Origin: DATKEG01 sp035544515
GTDB lineage: Bacteria; Acidobacteriota; Vicinamibacteria; Fen-336
Assembly (NCBI GenBank): GCA_035544515.1
Contig: DATKEG010000202.1
Span: forward strand, 1 to 20,581
DNA: 20,581 nucleotides
Reading direction: 5' to 3'
Shown here: positions 13,916 to 20,581 of the stretch, in pieces
Numbering within the stretch: the first letter of the stretch is position 1
Layout: every line of letters starts with the position of its first letter
Translations under genes and position numbers: made by a program
The notes under the pieces: generated by a model
What the model saw: the letters and a program-made list of their open reading frames with translations, nothing else
Database searches by the model: none
What the model was told of the DNA's origin: nothing

Positions 13916-14905
13916 ATGGATCTCTCGACGACGTACCTGGGACTGAAGCTCGCCCACCCGTTCGTGCCTGGCGCCTCGCCGTTGGCCGACGAGGTCGCGG
14001 TGGCCCGGCGCCTCGAGGACGCGGGCGCGCCCGCCCTCGTCATGCGGTCGCTCTTCGAGGAGCAGATCGCCCGCGAGCAGCTCGGGGCTTTCCTCCACGC
14101 GCACCGGCACGGAGAATCGTTCGCCGAGGCGCTCACGTATTACCCGAGCCCGGAGCGCCTCGCCTTCGGCCCGGAGGAGTACCTCGACCACGTGCGGCGC
14201 CTCAAGGACTCGCTCGCCATCCCCATCATCGCGTCGGTCAACGGCACCCGCCCGGGCGGATGGCTCGACTACCTGCGCCGGATCGAGCAGGAGGGGGCCG
14301 ACGCGCTGGAGCTGAACCTCTACCGGCTGGCCCTCGACCCGGACCTCAGTGGCGAAGACGTCGAGCGCGAGGCCGTCGAGGTGGTGCGCGAGGTCAAGCG
14401 CACGGTCGGCATACCCGTGGCCGTGAAGCTCTCGCCTTTCTTCTCGTCGTTCGCACACTTCAGCCAGCGTCTCGACGCGGCGGGGGCGGACGCGCTCGTG
14501 CTGTTCAACCGCTTCTACCAGCCGGACATCGATGTCGAGAACCTGCAGGTCGAGGAGACCCTGCATCTCTCCAGCTCCGGCGAGCTCCCCCTGCGGCTGC
14601 GCTTCGTGGCCGCGCTGTCCGGCCGGCTGCGCGCGAACCTGGCCGTCACGGGCGGGGTGCACACCGCCCTGGACGCGGTCAAATGCGTCATGGCCGGTGC
14701 GCACGCGGTGCAGGTCGTCTCCGCCCTGCTGCACCAGGGACCCGACCTCCTCCGCATCCTGCGCGCGGACCTCGAGCGCTGGATGCAGGAGCACAAGTGG
14801 GACTCCGTGGAACGGATGCGTGGCCACATGAACCTGCAGCGCTGTCCCGATCCCGCGGCCTACGAGCGGGCGAACTACATGCTCATGCTGCACGGCTGGC
14901 GATAG
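13916..14905 (+). CDS. Dihydroorotate dehydrogenase-like flavoprotein
   Basis: 329-residue TIM-barrel protein of the family annotated as dihydroorotate dehydrogenase-like. It keeps FMN-site features of PyrD: SVNG (Asn109), LELNLY (Asn134), AVKLSP (Lys171), NRF (Asn198) and VTGGVHT. The class 1 catalytic loop NxSCPN is replaced by LNLYRLALDP, so the Cys/Ser base is missing and true dihydroorotate oxidation is doubtful. The N-terminus MDLSTTYLGL with SLFEEQI near 45-51 is typical of this subfamily. ATG 13916 has GAGG five nucleotides upstream; the long in-frame extension upstream is not supported. It is the first gene of an apparent operon with a USP (23-nt gap) and a GNAT/acyl-CoA synthetase fusion. 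The substrate is unknown; an FMN-dependent oxidoreductase role is the safe statement. Confidence 0.9.
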   Translation: MDLSTTYLGLKLAHPFVPGASPLADEVAVARRLEDAGAPALVMRSLFEEQIAREQLGAFLHAHRHGESFAEALTYYPSPERLAFGPEEYLDHVRRLKDSLAIPIIASVNGTRPGGWLDYLRRIEQEGADALELNLYRLALDPDLSGEDVEREAVEVVREVKRTVGIPVAVKLSPFFSSFAHFSQRLDAAGADALVLFNRFYQPDIDVENLQVEETLHLSSSGELPLRLRFVAALSGRLRANLAVTGGVHTALDAVKCVMAGAHAVQVVSALLHQGPDLLRILRADLERWMQEHKWDSVERMRGHMNLQRCPDPAAYERANYMLMLHGWR

Positions 14906-14928
14906 GGCTACCATGGGGAGGATGCAGA

Positions 14929-15411
14929 ATGACGATCCGGCTGACGAAAGTCCTGGTTCCCACCGATTTCAGCGAGCCGTCGGCCAAGGCGGTGGTCTAC
15001 GGGCAGGCACTGGCCCGCAGCTTCGGGGCCTCGCTGCACGTGCTGCACACCGTGGAGGAGCCGCTGGCCCAGGGCTGGGACGCGTACGGCTTCCCCGCCC
15101 TCCTGCCGGAGCGGCGCGCGGAGGTGCTCGCCGACGCGCGGCGGCGGCTGGAGGAGGCCGTGCCGACGCTCGAGCGCGACCGCCAGCCGACCGAGCTCGT
15201 CACCTGCCTGGGCGACCCCTGCCGTGAGATCGTGCGCTTCGCGAAGGAGCGCGGCATCGACCTGATCGTGATGGGCACGCACGGCCGCGGGGGCGTGGCT
15301 CACCTGCTGCTGGGCAGCGTGGCCGAGAAGGTGGTGCGCACGGCGCCCTGCCCGGTGCTGACCGTCCGCCATCCCGAGCACGAGTTCGTGGCCAGCGAGC
15401 GCACCGCGTGA
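14929..15411 (+). CDS. Single-domain universal stress protein
   Basis: 160-residue UspA-domain protein. KVLVPTDFSE near the N-terminus is the first strand, and GTHGRGGVAHLLLGS then VAEKVVRTAPCPVLTV is a complete ATP-binding G-x2-G-x9-G-S site, so this is the ATP-binding type. ATG 14929 has GGGAGG seven nucleotides upstream. The stop overlaps the GTG start of the next gene (GTGA), implying coupled translation with the GNAT/acyl-CoA synthetase fusion. In mycobacteria a USP is a reported target of a Pat-type lysine acetyltransferase, so the pairing may be functional; that link is inference. Confidence 0.95.
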   Translation: MTIRLTKVLVPTDFSEPSAKAVVYGQALARSFGASLHVLHTVEEPLAQGWDAYGFPALLPERRAEVLADARRRLEEAVPTLERDRQPTELVTCLGDPCREIVRFAKERGIDLIVMGTHGRGGVAHLLLGSVAEKVVRTAPCPVLTVRHPEHEFVASERTA

Positions 15412-18125
15412 GCGCGGCCCCGGCGCGAGAGTACTCGGCCGACGCGCTCCTGCGCGACGGCCGCTCCGTGATGATCCGCGCCATCCGCCCCGAGGACAAG
15501 GAGCGGCTGCTGGCGCACTTCCACGGCCTGGGCCCGGACTCGCTGCGCTTCCGCTTCCTGGGCGCCAAGAAGGAGCTGACCCCGGCGGACCTGCGCTACT
15601 TCACCGAGCTGGACTTCGAGCGCCACGTCGGCCTGGTCGTGTCGCAGCGCCACGACGGGGGCGAGGAGTTCATCGGGGTCGGGCGCTACGTCCGCGGCGA
15701 CGACGCCCATCACGCGCGGGCGGCGGAGTTCGCCCTGGCCGTCACCGATCCCTGGCAGGGGCGCGGCGTGGGCACCCTGCTCCTCGAGCACCTCGCCCGC
15801 GTGGCCGCCGGCGCCGGCATCGAGCGTTTCCAGGCCGACATCCTGGAAGGGAACACGCGCATGCTGGACGTGCTGGCGGGTCTGGGCTTCCGCGTGGAGG
15901 AGCGCTCGCGCGACGGGGTGGTGCGGGCCTGGTTCGAGATCGAGCCCAACCCCGACGCGCTGCGCGCCAGCGACGAGCGCGCCTGGCGCGCGGCCGCGGA
16001 GAGCGTGCGCGCGCTGCTGCATCCGCGCTCGGTGGCGGTGGTGGGCGCCTCTCGGCAGCCGGGCACCATCGGCGCCGCGCTCGTCGCCAACCTGGTGCGC
16101 CACGGCTTCCGTGGGCCGATCTACCCCGTGAACCCCAAAGCGGACACCATCGAGGGCCTGCCCGCGTATCCCGGCGTCCAGGCCATCGGGAAGCCGGTGG
16201 ACCTCGGCGTGATCGCCGTGCCCGCGCCGGCGGTGGAGGCGGCGGTGGCCGACTGCGCGTCGGCCGGCGCGCGCGGCGTGGTGGTGATCTCGGCCGGCTT
16301 CGCCGAGTCGTCCGCCGCGGGCCGGGCGGCGCAAGGGCGCCTGCGCGACCTCGTGCGCGCCTCGGGCATGCGCATGGTCGGCCCCAACTGCATGGGCGTG
16401 CTCAACGCCGATCCCGAGGTGTCCCTCAACGCCACCTTCGCGCCCACCTTCCCGCCCGCGGGCAACGTGGCCATGCTCTCGCAGAGCGGGGCCCTGGGCC
16501 TCGCCATCCTGGACTACGCCCGCGACCTCGACATCGGCCTGTCCACCTTCGTCTCCGTCGGCAACAAGGCCGACGTGTCGGGCAACGACCTGCTCGCCTA
16601 CTGGAAGGAAGACCCGCGCACGGCGGTGATCGCGCTGTACCTGGAGAGCTTCGGCAACCCGCGCCGCTTCGCGCGCTGGGCCCCCGACGTGGCGCGGAAG
16701 AAGCCCGTGGTCGCCGTGAAGTCCGGACGCTCGGCCGCGGGCACGCGCGCGGCTTCGAGCCACTCCGCCGCGCTGGCCTGCCTGGACGTGGCCGTCGACG
16801 CGCTGTTCGAGCAGGCCGGCGTGATCCGCACCGACACCCTCGAGGACATGTTCGACGTGGTCACGCTGCTGGCCACGCAGCCCGTGCCGACCGGGCCGCG
16901 CGTGGGCGTGGTCACGAACGCGGGCGGGCCCGGGATCCTCCTGGCCGACGCCTGCGAGGCGCGGGGGCTGACGCTGCCGGAGCTGACCGCGGACACGGTG
17001 GCGGCGCTGCGGGGGTTCCTGCCCGCGGCGGCGGGGCTCAAGAACCCCGTGGACATGATCGCCTCGGCCTCGCCCGAGCAGTTCGCGCGCACGATCGAGG
17101 CCGTGGGCGCGGACCCCAACGTGGACTCCCTGGTGGTGATCTACGTGCCGCCCATGGTCACGAACGCGGCCGAGATCGCCGCGGCCGTGGCCCGGGGCGC
17201 GGGCACGGTCCCCGCGCCCAAGCCGGTGTTGTCCGTCTTCCTGTCCACCAAGGGCGCGCCCGCCGCGCTGGCCGGGGGACCGCGGGGCAAGCTGCCGTCC
17301 TACAGCTTCCCGGAGAACGCCGCGCGGGCCCTGGCCGCGGCCGAGCGCTACGGCCGCTGGCGGGCGCGGCCGCGCGGCGACGCGGTCCGGCTCGAGCCCG
17401 CGGCGCGGGAAACGGCGCGCGGTATCGTCGAGCGCGCGATGGCGGGGCACGAGGGTGACTTCTGGCTCGAGCCCGCGGACGCCGAGGCCGTCCTGCGCGC
17501 CGCGGGCATTCCCCTCGCCGCCAGCCGGATCGTCCCGCCGGACGACGCGGTCGCGGCGGCCGACACCCTCGGCTATCCCCTCGTGGCCAAGGCCGTCTCG
17601 CGGCGGCTCCTCCACAAGAGCGACGTCGGCGGCGTGATGCTCGGCCTGACCACCGCCGACGAGGTGAAAGGCGCGGTGCGCCTCCTGCGCGGGCGCGTGG
17701 AAGCGGCCGGGCATCCGCTCGAAGCCGTGCTGCTGCAACGCCAGGTGAGCGGCGGGCTGGAGGCGCTGGTCGGGGTCGTCGGCGATCCCACCTTCGGGCC
17801 GTTGGTCGTCTGCGGGCTCGGGGGCGTGCAGGTCGAGCTCCTGCGGGACGCGTCCTTCCGCATGCCGCCCGTCACCGACCTCGACGCGCGCGAGATGATC
17901 GACCGGCTGCGGCTCAAGGCCCTCTTCGACGGGTACCGCGGCTCCGCCCCCGCCGACCGGCCCGCCCTCGAGTCGCTGATCCAGCGCGTCTCCGCCCTCG
18001 TGGAAGCGCTCCCGGAGCTGCGGGAGCTGGACCTGAACCCGGTGAAGGTGCTCCGACCCGGCGAGGGAGTGGTGGTCGTGGATGCGCGCGTGCGCGTGGG
18101 GACGGCGAGACCCGAGGTTCCATGA
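15408..18125 (+). CDS. GNAT acetyltransferase fused to ADP-forming acyl-CoA synthetase (Pat-like)
   Basis: 905-residue cytoplasmic fusion. Residues about 20-180 are a GNAT domain with the acetyl-CoA loop QGRGVG at 117-122. Residues about 200-330 are a CoA-binding Rossmann domain (VAVVGASRQPGTIG). A succinyl-CoA-ligase-like part follows, in which SSHSAALA (His452) matches the phospho-histidine motif of ADP-forming acetyl-CoA synthetases. About 660-900 is an ATP-grasp domain (LVAKAVSRRLLHKSDVGGV). In the Salmonella Pat enzyme the synthetase part comes first and is regarded as catalytically dead; here GNAT comes first and the histidine is kept. The protein may acetylate lysines, make or break acyl-CoA with ADP/ATP, or both. 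GTG 15408 overlaps the USP stop. There is no cyclic-nucleotide domain. The domain calls are firm; the physiological substrate is unknown. Confidence 0.94.
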   Translation: MSAAPAREYSADALLRDGRSVMIRAIRPEDKERLLAHFHGLGPDSLRFRFLGAKKELTPADLRYFTELDFERHVGLVVSQRHDGGEEFIGVGRYVRGDDAHHARAAEFALAVTDPWQGRGVGTLLLEHLARVAAGAGIERFQADILEGNTRMLDVLAGLGFRVEERSRDGVVRAWFEIEPNPDALRASDERAWRAAAESVRALLHPRSVAVVGASRQPGTIGAALVANLVRHGFRGPIYPVNPKADTIEGLPAYPGVQAIGKPVDLGVIAVPAPAVEAAVADCASAGARGVVVISAGFAESSAAGRAAQGRLRDLVRASGMRMVGPNCMGVLNADPEVSLNATFAPTFPPAGNVAMLSQSGALGLAILDYARDLDIGLSTFVSVGNKADVSGNDLLAYWKEDPRTAVIALYLESFGNPRRFARWAPDVARKKPVVAVKSGRSAAGTRAASSHSAALACLDVAVDALFEQAGVIRTDTLEDMFDVVTLLATQPVPTGPRVGVVTNAGGPGILLADACEARGLTLPELTADTVAALRGFLPAAAGLKNPVDMIASASPEQFARTIEAVGADPNVDSLVVIYVPPMVTNAAEIAAAVARGAGTVPAPKPVLSVFLSTKGAPAALAGGPRGKLPSYSFPENAARALAAAERYGRWRARPRGDAVRLEPAARETARGIVERAMAGHEGDFWLEPADAEAVLRAAGIPLAASRIVPPDDAVAAADTLGYPLVAKAVSRRLLHKSDVGGVMLGLTTADEVKGAVRLLRGRVEAAGHPLEAVLLQRQVSGGLEALVGVVGDPTFGPLVVCGLGGVQVELLRDASFRMPPVTDLDAREMIDRLRLKALFDGYRGSAPADRPALESLIQRVSALVEALPELRELDLNPVKVLRPGEGVVVVDARVRVGTARPEVP

Positions 18126-18144
18126 CCGCGGTGGCCATCCGCGG
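18126..18144. terminator. Hairpin directly after the GNAT/synthetase stop
   Basis: CCGCGG repeats itself as an inverted arm around TGGCCAT, immediately after the TGA, between convergent genes. No T-tract follows. A plausible GC-type terminator, serving the plus-strand operon and possibly the vapC side. Confidence 0.35.
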
Positions 18145-18161
18145 CACGACCACCCCCCGTC

Positions 18162-18563
18162 TCAGAGAACGACGACCTCCAGGCCCGGGATCCTCGCGAA
18201 GCTGCGCCGGTCGCGCGTGACGACCCGGTAGCCAGCGGCCACGGCGGTGGCCCCGATCAGGAGGTCGTGGGCGCCGACGGTCGCCCCTTTTGCCGCGAGG
18301 CTCGCCCACAGCGAGGCATGGATCCGGGCGGTCACGATGTCGAAAGGCAGGATCGGCATCACGGCGAGAAGCCTCTCGACGAAGCCCTCCCGACGCAGCC
18401 GCTGTGAGGGCGTCGCCGCCCGGTGGACGCCGTGCAGGAGCTCCGAGGCCGTGATCGCGGCGATGGCGACCGATTCGTCCCCGTGCGCGGCGACGGCGAC
18501 GTCGAGGTCCAGGCCTCCTCGCTCGACGCCGACGAGGACGGACGAGTCGATCAGCGTTCCCAC
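18162..18563 (-). CDS. vapC: VapC-family PIN-domain toxin
   Basis: Predicted endoribonuclease toxin of 133 residues, typical VapC length. The four acidic metal-binding positions of the PIN fold are present: Asp6 (LIDSSVLV), Glu41 (TASELLHG), Asp100 (GAHDLLIGATA) and Asp118 (VVTRDRRSF). All four are intact, so the enzyme is likely active. The start is GTG 18563, which overlaps the antitoxin stop by 13 nt; an ATG-initiated extension farther upstream runs through the antitoxin gene and is rejected. No clear ribosome binding site precedes the GTG, consistent with translation coupled to the antitoxin. A 14-bp perfect palindrome lies 7-21 nt upstream of the start. The RNA target cannot be read from the sequence. 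Confidence 0.92.
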   Translation of the reverse strand: MGTLIDSSVLVGVERGGLDLDVAVAAHGDESVAIAAITASELLHGVHRAATPSQRLRREGFVERLLAVMPILPFDIVTARIHASLWASLAAKGATVGAHDLLIGATAVAAGYRVVTRDRRSFARIPGLEVVVL

Positions 18564-18820
18564 GGCGATCGGGGAAGCTTCCCCTGGTTGCGGGCCGCGC
18601 GTCGCACGGCGGACGCGTAGCCTGCATCCGCGCCTGGAACGTTCCGCAAGAGAGACGCGAGTTCGCCGAGGGTGAGACGCCTGGCCGGCGCGGCGGGCGT
18701 CATGCGGCAAACGGGCTCGCCCGCCCGCTCGACCACGAACTCCTCGCCGCGATAGCGGATGCGGTTCAGGAGGTCGGAGAAGGTCCTCACCGCTTCGGTG
18801 GCCGACACCTTGGTAGTCAT
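18551..18820 (-). CDS. Phd/YefM-type antitoxin
   Basis: 89-residue antitoxin partner of the PIN toxin. The N-terminal part, with MTTKVSATEAVRTFSDLLNR, is the Phd/YefM DNA-binding fold, followed by GEEFVVERAGEPVCRM. The variable C-terminal half (about 46-89) should wrap the toxin. ATG 18820 is chosen from family alignment; it has no ribosome binding site, only a short AT-rich leader, so the mRNA may be leaderless or nearly so. An in-frame ATG at 18868 also lacks a ribosome binding site. Antitoxins of this type repress their own promoter, and a near-perfect palindrome overlaps the promoter here. The pair lies between hemG and the GNAT/synthetase gene, with no match to either pathway. Confidence 0.9.
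   Translation of the reverse strand: MTTKVSATEAVRTFSDLLNRIRYRGEEFVVERAGEPVCRMTPAAPARRLTLGELASLLRNVPGADAGYASAVRRAARNQGKLPRSPWER
18571..18584. repeat. Perfect palindrome GGGGAAGCTTCCCC at toxin start
   Basis: Fourteen-base perfect palindrome inside the 3' end of the antitoxin gene, 7 nt upstream of the vapC GTG. In mRNA it could fold (arms GGGGA/TCCCC) and occlude toxin initiation until ribosomes finish the antitoxin. It could also be coincidence of coding. Confidence 0.4.
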
Positions 18821-18821
18821 A

Positions 18822-18842
18822 AAAATAAGATTATCATATTTT
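18822..18842 (-). promoter_or_regulatory. Palindromic operator and -10 element of the toxin-antitoxin operon
   Basis: Arms AAAATATGAT and ATCTTATTTT (minus strand) pair at nine of ten positions around a single A, ending one base before the antitoxin ATG. The palindrome contains TATGAT (18838-18833) as a good -10 element, placing the start about 5 nt before the ATG. No clear -35 is seen. It is the most AT-rich patch in the window and is well placed for antitoxin autorepression. Confidence 0.65.
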
Positions 18843-18882
18843 GGAAGCACGCCCGCGACGAGGACCATCCGATCATGGTGCT

Positions 18883-18897
18883 CGGTCAGGGTGACCG
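18883..18897 (-). terminator. Hairpin just after hemG
   Basis: CGGTCA and TGACCG are separated by three bases, starting two bases past the hemG stop. It could end the ccsA-hemG transcript before the toxin-antitoxin pair. No T-tract; a weak call. Confidence 0.33.
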
Positions 18898-18899
18898 GA

Positions 18900-20273
18900 T
18901 CAGGCCACCAGGCTCGCCGCCCAGCGCGCGTCGGCCACGCAGTCGGGGATGCCCGTCCCGCGAAGGCCGCTGCCGGTGAGGAAGAGGCCGGGGAGGGTGG
19001 CCAGGCGGCGCTCCAGGGCCGCGACGCGCTCGCGGTGGCCGACTTCGATCTGGGGGGTGGCCGAGGGCCAGCGGTAGACGCGGGTCAGGACCGGGAAGCC
19101 GCGGAGGCCCAGCACGGGGGCCATCTCGTTGTGGACGCGCGTCACGAGGTTCTCGTCCGGGCCGTCGAGGGACTCCGGGTGGCGCATGCCGCCCAGGAAC
19201 CCGCGCAGGAGGACGTGACCCTCGGGGGCGCGGCCCGGGACCTTGGTCGAGACGAACGAGCAGGCGGACGTGTGCCGGTTCTCCGCTTCCGGGACGATCA
19301 GCCCGTGCCCGTCGAGGGTATGGGCCACGTCCGCGCACCGGTAGCCGAGATACACGGCCGCGCTGGACGCGAAGCGGACCTCGGCCAGCGCCGCGGTGAG
19401 GTCGGAGTCCGTGTCGGCCAGGAGCTCGGCCGCGCGTCCGGCCGGCACCGCGAGCAGCACGGCCCGGGCGCGCACTTCGGTCCCGCCGCCGGTGTTCAGG
19501 ACGAAGCCCGCGCCGCTGCGCCGCACGTCCCGCACGGGACACCGGAGCCGGAGGCTGTGCGCCGGCAGCCGCGCCACCAGCGCATCCACGAGCTCGCCCA
19601 GGCCGTCGCGCAGGGAGTAGAACACCGGCGCGGGCGGTCCCGCCGAGCGGGGGCGTGAGGCCAGGAGGCCACGGATCAGGCTGCCGTGCCGCGCTTCGAG
19701 CGCGGTCAGGGCCGGGAAGTTCGCGGGCAGGGAGAGCCGCTCGGGATCGCCGGCGTGAATGCCCGCCAGGAACGGCCCGCCCAGCCGATCCAGCGCCTCG
19801 CGGCCGAGCCGGCGGCGGAAGAACGCCGCGATCGACTCGTCGGCGCCCGGGCGTCCGCGCGGGATCACGAGGTCGCCGGCCATGCGCAGCTTGCCCGGCC
19901 AGCTGAACAGGCGCGTGCGCACGAGCGGCGCCAGGCGCGTGGGCACACCCAGCACCATGCCGTCGGGCAGCGCGTGCAGCCTGCCGCGGTGCAGCACGTA
20001 GAGCGTCCGCTGCTCGGTGTTCACGGGCACCAGGCGGCTCTCCAGGCCCAGCTCGCGGACGAGGGCGAGCCCCGCCGGCTTCTGCGCGAGGAGCGTGTCC
20101 GGTCCGGCTTCGCACAGGAACCCGTCCACGCGCTCGCTGCGGATCACGCCGCCCCATCGCTCGCCGGCTTCGAGCAGCACGAAGGGGACGCCGCGAGAGA
20201 GAAGCTCGTAGGCCGCGGAGAGGCCGGCGATGCCGCCCCCGACGATCGCGACCATGCCGGACGGCGCGCTCAC
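18900..20273 (-). CDS. hemG: Protoporphyrinogen/coproporphyrinogen oxidase (HemG/HemY type)
   Basis: FAD-dependent oxidase of late haem synthesis, 457 residues. VAIVGGGIAGLSAAYELL near the N-terminus is the FAD dinucleotide fold, GGVIRSERVDGFLCEAGPDT follows, and the C-terminal TGSGLRGTGIPDCVADA closes the FAD site as in HemY-type proteins. It oxidises protoporphyrinogen IX (or coproporphyrinogen III in the coproporphyrin branch; the sequence does not decide this here). GTG 20273 overlaps the ccsA stop as GTGA and is preferred; ATG 20255, seven codons in, is the alternative. Neither has a clear ribosome binding site, so coupling to ccsA is likely. Pairing with a cytochrome c maturation gene makes sense, since both serve haem supply to c-type cytochromes. 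Confidence 0.94.
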   Translation of the reverse strand: MSAPSGMVAIVGGGIAGLSAAYELLSRGVPFVLLEAGERWGGVIRSERVDGFLCEAGPDTLLAQKPAGLALVRELGLESRLVPVNTEQRTLYVLHRGRLHALPDGMVLGVPTRLAPLVRTRLFSWPGKLRMAGDLVIPRGRPGADESIAAFFRRRLGREALDRLGGPFLAGIHAGDPERLSLPANFPALTALEARHGSLIRGLLASRPRSAGPPAPVFYSLRDGLGELVDALVARLPAHSLRLRCPVRDVRRSGAGFVLNTGGGTEVRARAVLLAVPAGRAAELLADTDSDLTAALAEVRFASSAAVYLGYRCADVAHTLDGHGLIVPEAENRHTSACSFVSTKVPGRAPEGHVLLRGFLGGMRHPESLDGPDENLVTRVHNEMAPVLGLRGFPVLTRVYRWPSATPQIEVGHRERVAALERRLATLPGLFLTGSGLRGTGIPDCVADARWAASLVA

Positions 20274-20581
20274 GCGGGCCGCGGCGCGGCCGCCGCGGTC
20301 GCGCCGAGCGGTGCGCGGCCGCCGTGGCGCCACACCGCGTAGGCGAGAAAAGCGCCCTCGAGGGCCAGGAAAGCACCCACGTATCCAGAGCCTCCGACCC
20401 CGAACCCGTAGGAGTGCAGCCCGGTGCCCAGGACGAAGTTGACGCCGTACCAGGCCATCAGCACGAGCAGGAACCCGAGGATGGAGCCCACGGCCAGGCC
20501 GAAGTCGCGGACCCATCCCAGAAGCCGGCCGTGCAGGAGCGCGACGTATCCGAGCAGCGCGATGAGCGCCCACGTCTCCTT
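20270..20581 (-). CDS. ccsA: Cytochrome c biogenesis protein CcsA/ResC, C-terminal part
   Basis: Partial gene, cut by the window edge; 103 C-terminal codons are visible. Reading from the edge gives KETWALIALLGYVALLHGR and then WYGVNFVLGTGLHSYGFG, the conserved end of CcsA/ResC, the haem-handling membrane subunit of System II cytochrome c maturation. At least three membrane segments are visible before an Ala/Pro-rich tail ending at TGA 20270-20272. Its presence implies the cell makes periplasmic c-type cytochromes. It is followed by hemG with a 4-nt GTGA overlap, so the two share a transcript. Confidence 0.9.
   Translation of the reverse strand, partial: KETWALIALLGYVALLHGRLLGWVRDFGLAVGSILGFLLVLMAWYGVNFVLGTGLHSYGFGVGGSGYVGAFLALEGAFLAYAVWRHGGRAPLGATAAAAPRPA

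Noticed and set aside
15300..17738. Minus-strand open frame of about 810 codons opposite the GNAT/synthetase gene
   Set aside because: Same shadow effect; the plus strand encodes well-known GNAT, CoA-binding and ATP-grasp motifs throughout.
18564..18710. ATG-initiated longer VapC
   Set aside because: The added N-terminus is Arg-rich out-of-frame antitoxin sequence; PIN homology starts at GTG 18563.
1..20581. tRNA, rRNA, CRISPR, insertion sequences, prophage genes, riboswitches
   Set aside because: Looked for on both strands by eye; no cloverleaf, repeat-spacer array, transposase motif, phage gene or recognisable aptamer found. A computed covariance-model scan would be needed to exclude small RNAs.

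Overview
The window is very GC-rich DNA from a Gram-negative bacterium. It carries a System II (Ccs/Res) cytochrome c maturation gene, C5-pathway haem synthesis (hemA), FeS/molybdopterin redox enzymes, an NrfJ-like periplasmic protein and three universal stress protein (USP) genes. This mix suggests a respiring, partly anaerobic lineage of the former Deltaproteobacteria (Myxococcota or Desulfobacterota-like, Anaeromyxobacter being one possible relative). That placement is inference from gene content and base composition only. I saw no tRNA, rRNA, CRISPR array or insertion sequence.

Left block (1-10220, all minus strand). Read in the direction of transcription: a tandem USP, a DsrE2-like sulfur carrier, a rhodanese/persulfide-dioxygenase-like fusion, a TusA-like sulfur carrier, a four-cluster ferredoxin fused to an NrfD-type quinone-reactive membrane domain, a large cytoplasmic molybdopterin oxidoreductase, a CLC chloride channel/transporter with CBS domains, and deoC. 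Spacing is tight (ATGA overlap, gaps of 4-30 nt), except for a 78-nt gap after the USP. Past the deoC stop codon, in the same frame, lies a decapitated fragment of a sigma-70 family factor. The five sulfur genes can be read as one cytoplasmic route: sulfane sulfur relayed by DsrE2/TusA, oxidised to sulfite by the dioxygenase, and then oxidised to sulfate by a SoeABC-like complex feeding quinone. The opposite direction (polysulfide or thiosulfate reduction) cannot be excluded.

Control region (10221-10461). A textbook sigma-54 promoter (TGGCAC-N5-TTGCT) faces left, 14 nt upstream of the USP start once the transcription start is allowed for. About 115-140 bp upstream of it is a 9-bp-arm palindrome, in the usual place of an enhancer-binding-protein site. 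A sigma-70-like promoter faces right toward the NrfJ-like gene.

Middle block (10462-13642). An exported NrfJ-like protein with two OB-type domains is followed by a candidate 25-codon leader ORF with a strong ribosome binding site that overlaps the start of hemA. HemA converges on a second tandem USP across a GC hairpin.

Right block (13916-18125, plus strand). A three-gene operon encodes a dihydroorotate-dehydrogenase-like flavoprotein without the catalytic SCPN loop, a single-domain USP, and a translationally coupled GNAT/acyl-CoA-synthetase (ADP-forming type) fusion, a Pat-like protein acetylation enzyme with reversed domain order. Right edge (18162-20581, minus strand): the C-terminus of CcsA/ResC, hemG (hemY-type), and then a Phd/VapC toxin-antitoxin pair with a strikingly AT-rich palindromic promoter.
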